32,775 nt of DNA from Crocosphaera sp. (GTDB lineage: Bacteria > Cyanobacteriota > Cyanobacteriia > Cyanobacteriales > Microcystaceae): positions 1 through 32,775 of the forward strand of contig NZ_JASJEB010000037.1 in assembly GCF_030064895.1 (NCBI RefSeq), in the 5' to 3' direction. Both the position numbers and the translations under genes were made by a program. The notes beneath the pieces are model-generated. The model was given only the letters and a program-made list of their open reading frames with translations. It made no database searches and was not told the origin of the DNA. Positions 30,701 through 32,775 of this stretch are shown here, one piece after another (the first letter of the stretch is position 1; each line of letters starts with the position of its first letter).

Positions 30701-30874
30701 AAATTTGTCTGTACAGGAACCCTAGAAGAAAAAATAAACGAAATGTTAGAAAGTAAACAAAAATTAGCAGAACAAACCGTTGATGCAGGGGAACAATGGT
30801 TAACAGAATTAGATACAGATCAACTTCGTAACCTCTTATTATTGGATCGAGATACCATTATTGATGAACAATAA
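27734..30874 (+). CDS. SNF2/SWI2-family helicase-like ATPase
   Basis: A 1046-residue superfamily 2 ATPase of the SNF2 group, which moves along double-stranded DNA or remodels nucleoprotein. The N-terminal 560 residues are a bacterial SNF2-associated region without a motif I can name. The ATPase core starts at [12 protein letters not shown]; motif I is DDMGLGKT (593-600), motif II DEAQ (from D694) and motif [20 protein letters not shown]. The C-terminal lobe has [10 protein letters not shown] and [20 protein letters not shown], then [12 protein letters not shown], so all key motifs are intact. ATG 27734 follows AAGGAAAAAT. It stands alone. Such proteins occur throughout cyanobacteria and some belong to defence systems, but no partner gene is adjacent here. 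Confidence 0.93.
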   Translation: [1046 protein letters not shown]

Positions 30875-30933
30875 TTACACGAGGCCGTCGACTATACTGG
30901 AATAATAGACTAGCAAAATCAAGGAACAATCGT

Positions 30934-31422
30934 ATGTTGAAATCTCTTGTGGTGGGAGGTGTGGTCATGGTGGGATTGATGATCCCTACTGTCGCTTTTG
31001 GGCAATTTAACGGCCCCATATCTCCAACTTTAGAAACAGAAACCACTGTTGATCCCCAAGTGAGTCCTTTGGAGTTACAACAGTTTGTGCAGGTAATTAA
31101 GCAATTTCAACGCATTGAAACAGTTGTGCAGCGACAAATGGCCAAAACGATTCAAAAAGAAGGATTAACCCCCGAAAGATTCATGGAAATTAATGAGAGT
31201 CAAAGACAGTTGCGATCGGAATCTGTTAATTCCTCAGAAGACTTAGAAAAATTCAGAAAAATTGTCGTAAAGTTCCAAGAAATTATGGATGATGCTGAAG
31301 AAAAGCGACAAAGTACCGTAGTAACCCAAGGACTAGAAGTAGAACGATTTTTAGAAATTGAAAAAATTGTCTCCAGCAATAGTCAATTACAAGCAAAAGT
31401 ACAGCGAATGTTAGGAAATTAG
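30934..31422 (+). CDS. DUF4168 exported protein
   Basis: 162 residues with a signal peptide (MLKSLVVGGVVMVGLMIPTVAFG) and a helical mature part. The core contains two similar halves, FVQVIKQFQRIE...LTPERFMEIN and FRKIVVKFQEIM...LEVERFLEIE, the internal duplication seen in DUF4168 proteins. The function is unknown; related proteins are periplasmic or envelope-associated. AAGGA lies before the ATG. The gene starts 59 bp after the SNF2 gene in the same direction, so readthrough is possible. Confidence 0.85.
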   Translation: MLKSLVVGGVVMVGLMIPTVAFGQFNGPISPTLETETTVDPQVSPLELQQFVQVIKQFQRIETVVQRQMAKTIQKEGLTPERFMEINESQRQLRSESVNSSEDLEKFRKIVVKFQEIMDDAEEKRQSTVVTQGLEVERFLEIEKIVSSNSQLQAKVQRMLGN

Positions 31423-31457
31423 ATGATAAAAAAGATAATAAAATTAATCTTTTTGTC

Positions 31458-31997
31458 TCATTTAATGGTTAAACTGTAGTTTTCATCATCGCTAAAAAAA
31501 GCCCAATCAAAGTCTTTTTTTGATTTTAGGGCTTTTCTTATTTCTGTTAAATTAGCTTCAATTTTAACCCGTTTAAATTCATTGGGTAGTTCTTCTGGTT
31601 TCACTTTTAAACAGATACTAGGTTGTTTCTTTCTCATGGATAATTTACAAGTTACTCCCTCAATTTTTGTTTTATTAACTCGCTGCATTTCTTTAATTAA
31701 ATATTCCCGTAATTTATCTCCTTGTTTTTCACTCATACTCGCTAAGACTCTTAAACGTTTCGCTTCAGCTTTTCTCGCTTCTGTTATCGCTTCTAAATAT
31801 TTAATATAATGGGCAACTTTTTCGGCTTTTTCATCAAAATTTGTGTCAGCAGTTAACCACTCAGAAAATAGTTGATTGATTTTAACTTCTTTTTCTTCTT
31901 CGCTTAATTCTTCCGAATCTTGCAGTTGATTAATTAAGTTTTCTAGTTCAATAATTTCTTGAGAAATATTCCAAAGGGTGTGATTTGGTTGTTTCAT
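31458..31997 (-). CDS. Siphovirus Gp157-like protein
   Basis: 179 residues of the Gp157 family, first known from Streptococcus thermophilus phages, where a member was linked to phage resistance. Residues 15-110 form a long charged coiled coil (EELSEEEKEVKINQLF, then LEAITEARKAEAKRLR). The C-terminal beta part has the family signature: TCKLSMRKKQPSICL, EELPNEFKRVKIEANLTEIRKAL and NYSLTIK. Members occur singly in many cyanobacterial chromosomes, and no other phage genes are here. A possibly interrupted small gene lies upstream on the same strand. The role in the host is not known; a DNA-metabolism or phage-conflict role is inference. Confidence 0.85.
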   Translation of the reverse strand: MKQPNHTLWNISQEIIELENLINQLQDSEELSEEEKEVKINQLFSEWLTADTNFDEKAEKVAHYIKYLEAITEARKAEAKRLRVLASMSEKQGDKLREYLIKEMQRVNKTKIEGVTCKLSMRKKQPSICLKVKPEELPNEFKRVKIEANLTEIRKALKSKKDFDWAFFSDDENYSLTIK

Positions 31998-32036
31998 TTA
32001 TTACTGCCTTTTTATCGTATTTTAGTTTTTTATGGT

Positions 32037-32120
32037 TCATTCTGCACTGGTTAAAAATCCTGTCATTTCAGTCATAATTTTTCCATCTTTAATCATAGCA
32101 AGATTAACCTCGTCTTTTTC
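32037..32120 (-). pseudogene. In-frame remnant after the stop of the small gene
   Basis: Directly after the TAA at 32121-32123 the same frame continues for 27 codons (EKDEVNLAMIKDGKIMTEM...) to a TGA at 32037-32039. The text reads like the usual tail of small cyanobacterial ribbon-helix-helix-type proteins (acidic turn, then a short beta hairpin). This suggests the upstream gene was cut short by a nonsense change or small indel. Confidence 0.45.
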
Positions 32121-32465
32121 TTAATAAATGGCAATTTTAATCAATGGTATTGCTTTACGCAAAATTTCCTCTGTACTTTGGTTGGTTTCTTGGGAAAGCT
32201 TTTCTAGCACTTGATTAAGTTTAGGAGAAAGAGACATATCCTTTCTTCTACATGACTTAATATCTCTAATTTCATTAGTATCCTCTTTATTAATTATTTC
32301 CGTGAGTTCCTTGATATGATATTTTACCTCTTTAATGCTAAGCTTAACCTCAAAATTCCTTGATACATCTGATGTAATCACTAATTCTCGTTCAAGAGAA
32401 TTAAGCATCTCAAACATTTCATAAAGCTGAACTCTTTCTGGTGATTGTTCGTTAGTCAGTTCCAT
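32121..32465 (-). CDS. Small protein with RHH-like C-terminus, probably truncated
   Basis: 114 residues. Residues 1-76 are helical and charged, with no family I know. Residues 77-114 (MSLSPKLNQVLEKLSQETNQ, then STEEILRKAIPLIKIAI) look like the DNA-binding ribbon-helix-helix part of CopG-type antitoxin-like proteins, or of small cyanobacterial proteins containing LIKIAIEAK. The chain stops at IKIAIY, and the same frame goes on sensibly after the TAA. An inner start at ATG 32237 would give the RHH part alone. The N-terminal part may belong to another gene fused by a past deletion. It lies upstream of the Gp157-like gene on the same strand. Confidence 0.55.
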   Translation of the reverse strand: MELTNEQSPERVQLYEMFEMLNSLERELVITSDVSRNFEVKLSIKEVKYHIKELTEIINKEDTNEIRDIKSCRRKDMSLSPKLNQVLEKLSQETNQSTEEILRKAIPLIKIAIY

Positions 32466-32775
32466 ATGGTCTCAAAATGAAGTATTTTTTATCTAGTTTT
32501 ATTTTATCGCAATTTTCTTGAAAATGTGAGGAATAATGCTATAATAAAGGTAAATAATTAACCGAACCTTGAAAATCAGATAAAGAGTAAATAATTGCTA
32601 TTATTGCTTTTACCCGAACAACAAAAATTAATTGAAATAATTATCATTTTATAAAGATTTTTAACCGAATGTCGGGCAGAATTCCCTAACGTTCCATAAC
32701 TTAGGGATGAATGCCCGACCAACATATAAAACTGCGAAGCATCCTTATTTCTTAGTTTCTAACCCTCCTGACTGG
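32466..32775. other. Gene-free window end with long hairpin
   Basis: No gene is visible. A near-perfect 18-bp inverted repeat, GTCGGGCAGAATTCCCTA (32671-32688) against TAGGGATGAATGCCCGAC (32702-32719), has a 13-nt loop. It matches at 15 of 18 positions and looks like a dispersed cyanobacterial repeat, since no T-run follows. Confidence 0.55.

Noticed and set aside
27734-31422. SNF2 helicase as part of a DISARM or similar defence system
   Set aside because: The expected partners (methyltransferase, PLD or DUF1998 proteins) are absent; the neighbour is an exported DUF4168 protein.
31458-32465. Prophage fragment
   Set aside because: Only one phage-like family is present, with no integrase, structural or lysis gene; Gp157-like genes occur alone in cyanobacterial chromosomes.

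Overview
The window looks like chromosome from a unicellular cyanobacterium of the Crocosphaera/Cyanothece type. The genome is AT-rich and carries scattered HIP1 octamers (GCGATCGC at 2392, 6051, 10051, 12079, 15757 and 27183). It also has heptameric tandem repeats and MITE-like hairpins between genes. The gene content is typical of cyanobacteria: a ThiE with an extra N-terminal domain, a transaldolase with EF-hands, a PAP/fibrillin protein, DUF4168, DUF5132, a Uma2-family nuclease and a NACHT-TPR protein. The species call is inference.

Layout. 1-371: repeat-rich, no gene. 372-2412: prepilin peptidase, Uma2 nuclease, small DUF5132 protein. About 2425-3929: an IS200/IS605-type element carrying tnpB only; its right end lies 45 bp before tal. 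3975-7255: transaldolase with two C-terminal EF-hands, then thiE-thiS and an O-methyltransferase. 7312-10134: an exported protein of unknown function, then rbfA followed closely by a GH3 beta-N-acetylhexosaminidase. 10360-14209: a large NACHT-TPR STAND protein whose 3' end overlaps a convergent hicB-hicA toxin-antitoxin pair. 14333-14776: Hsp20. 15385-18624: a multimodular GH9 cellulase with two CBM2 modules. 18625-19958: a long gap without a gene. 19959-21711: two tandem L,D-transpeptidases and an SH3b protein, followed by a structured RNA region with an intrinsic terminator. 22150-24048: PAP/fibrillin protein and ychF. 24416-26968: a secreted-type adhesin (SdrD_B, three cadherin-like repeats, seven LVIVD repeats) with no ordinary start codon. 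27734-30874: SNF2 helicase. 30934-31422: DUF4168 protein. 31458-32465: a Gp157-like protein and a small gene that appears to be interrupted.

Themes. Cell surface and wall functions recur: pilin processing, peptidoglycan recycling, L,D-transpeptidases, a cellulase and an adhesin. Genes with a possible defence or conflict role are TnpB, the NACHT-TPR protein, HicBA, Gp157-like and Uma2, but they are dispersed and I do not claim one system. The strongest points for follow-up are the adhesin with a Shine-Dalgarno sequence next to ATC or ATT instead of ATG, the convergent NACHT/hicBA locus, the solo tnpB with a readable right end and predicted guide, and the recurring hairpin elements whose cores are heptamer repeats.
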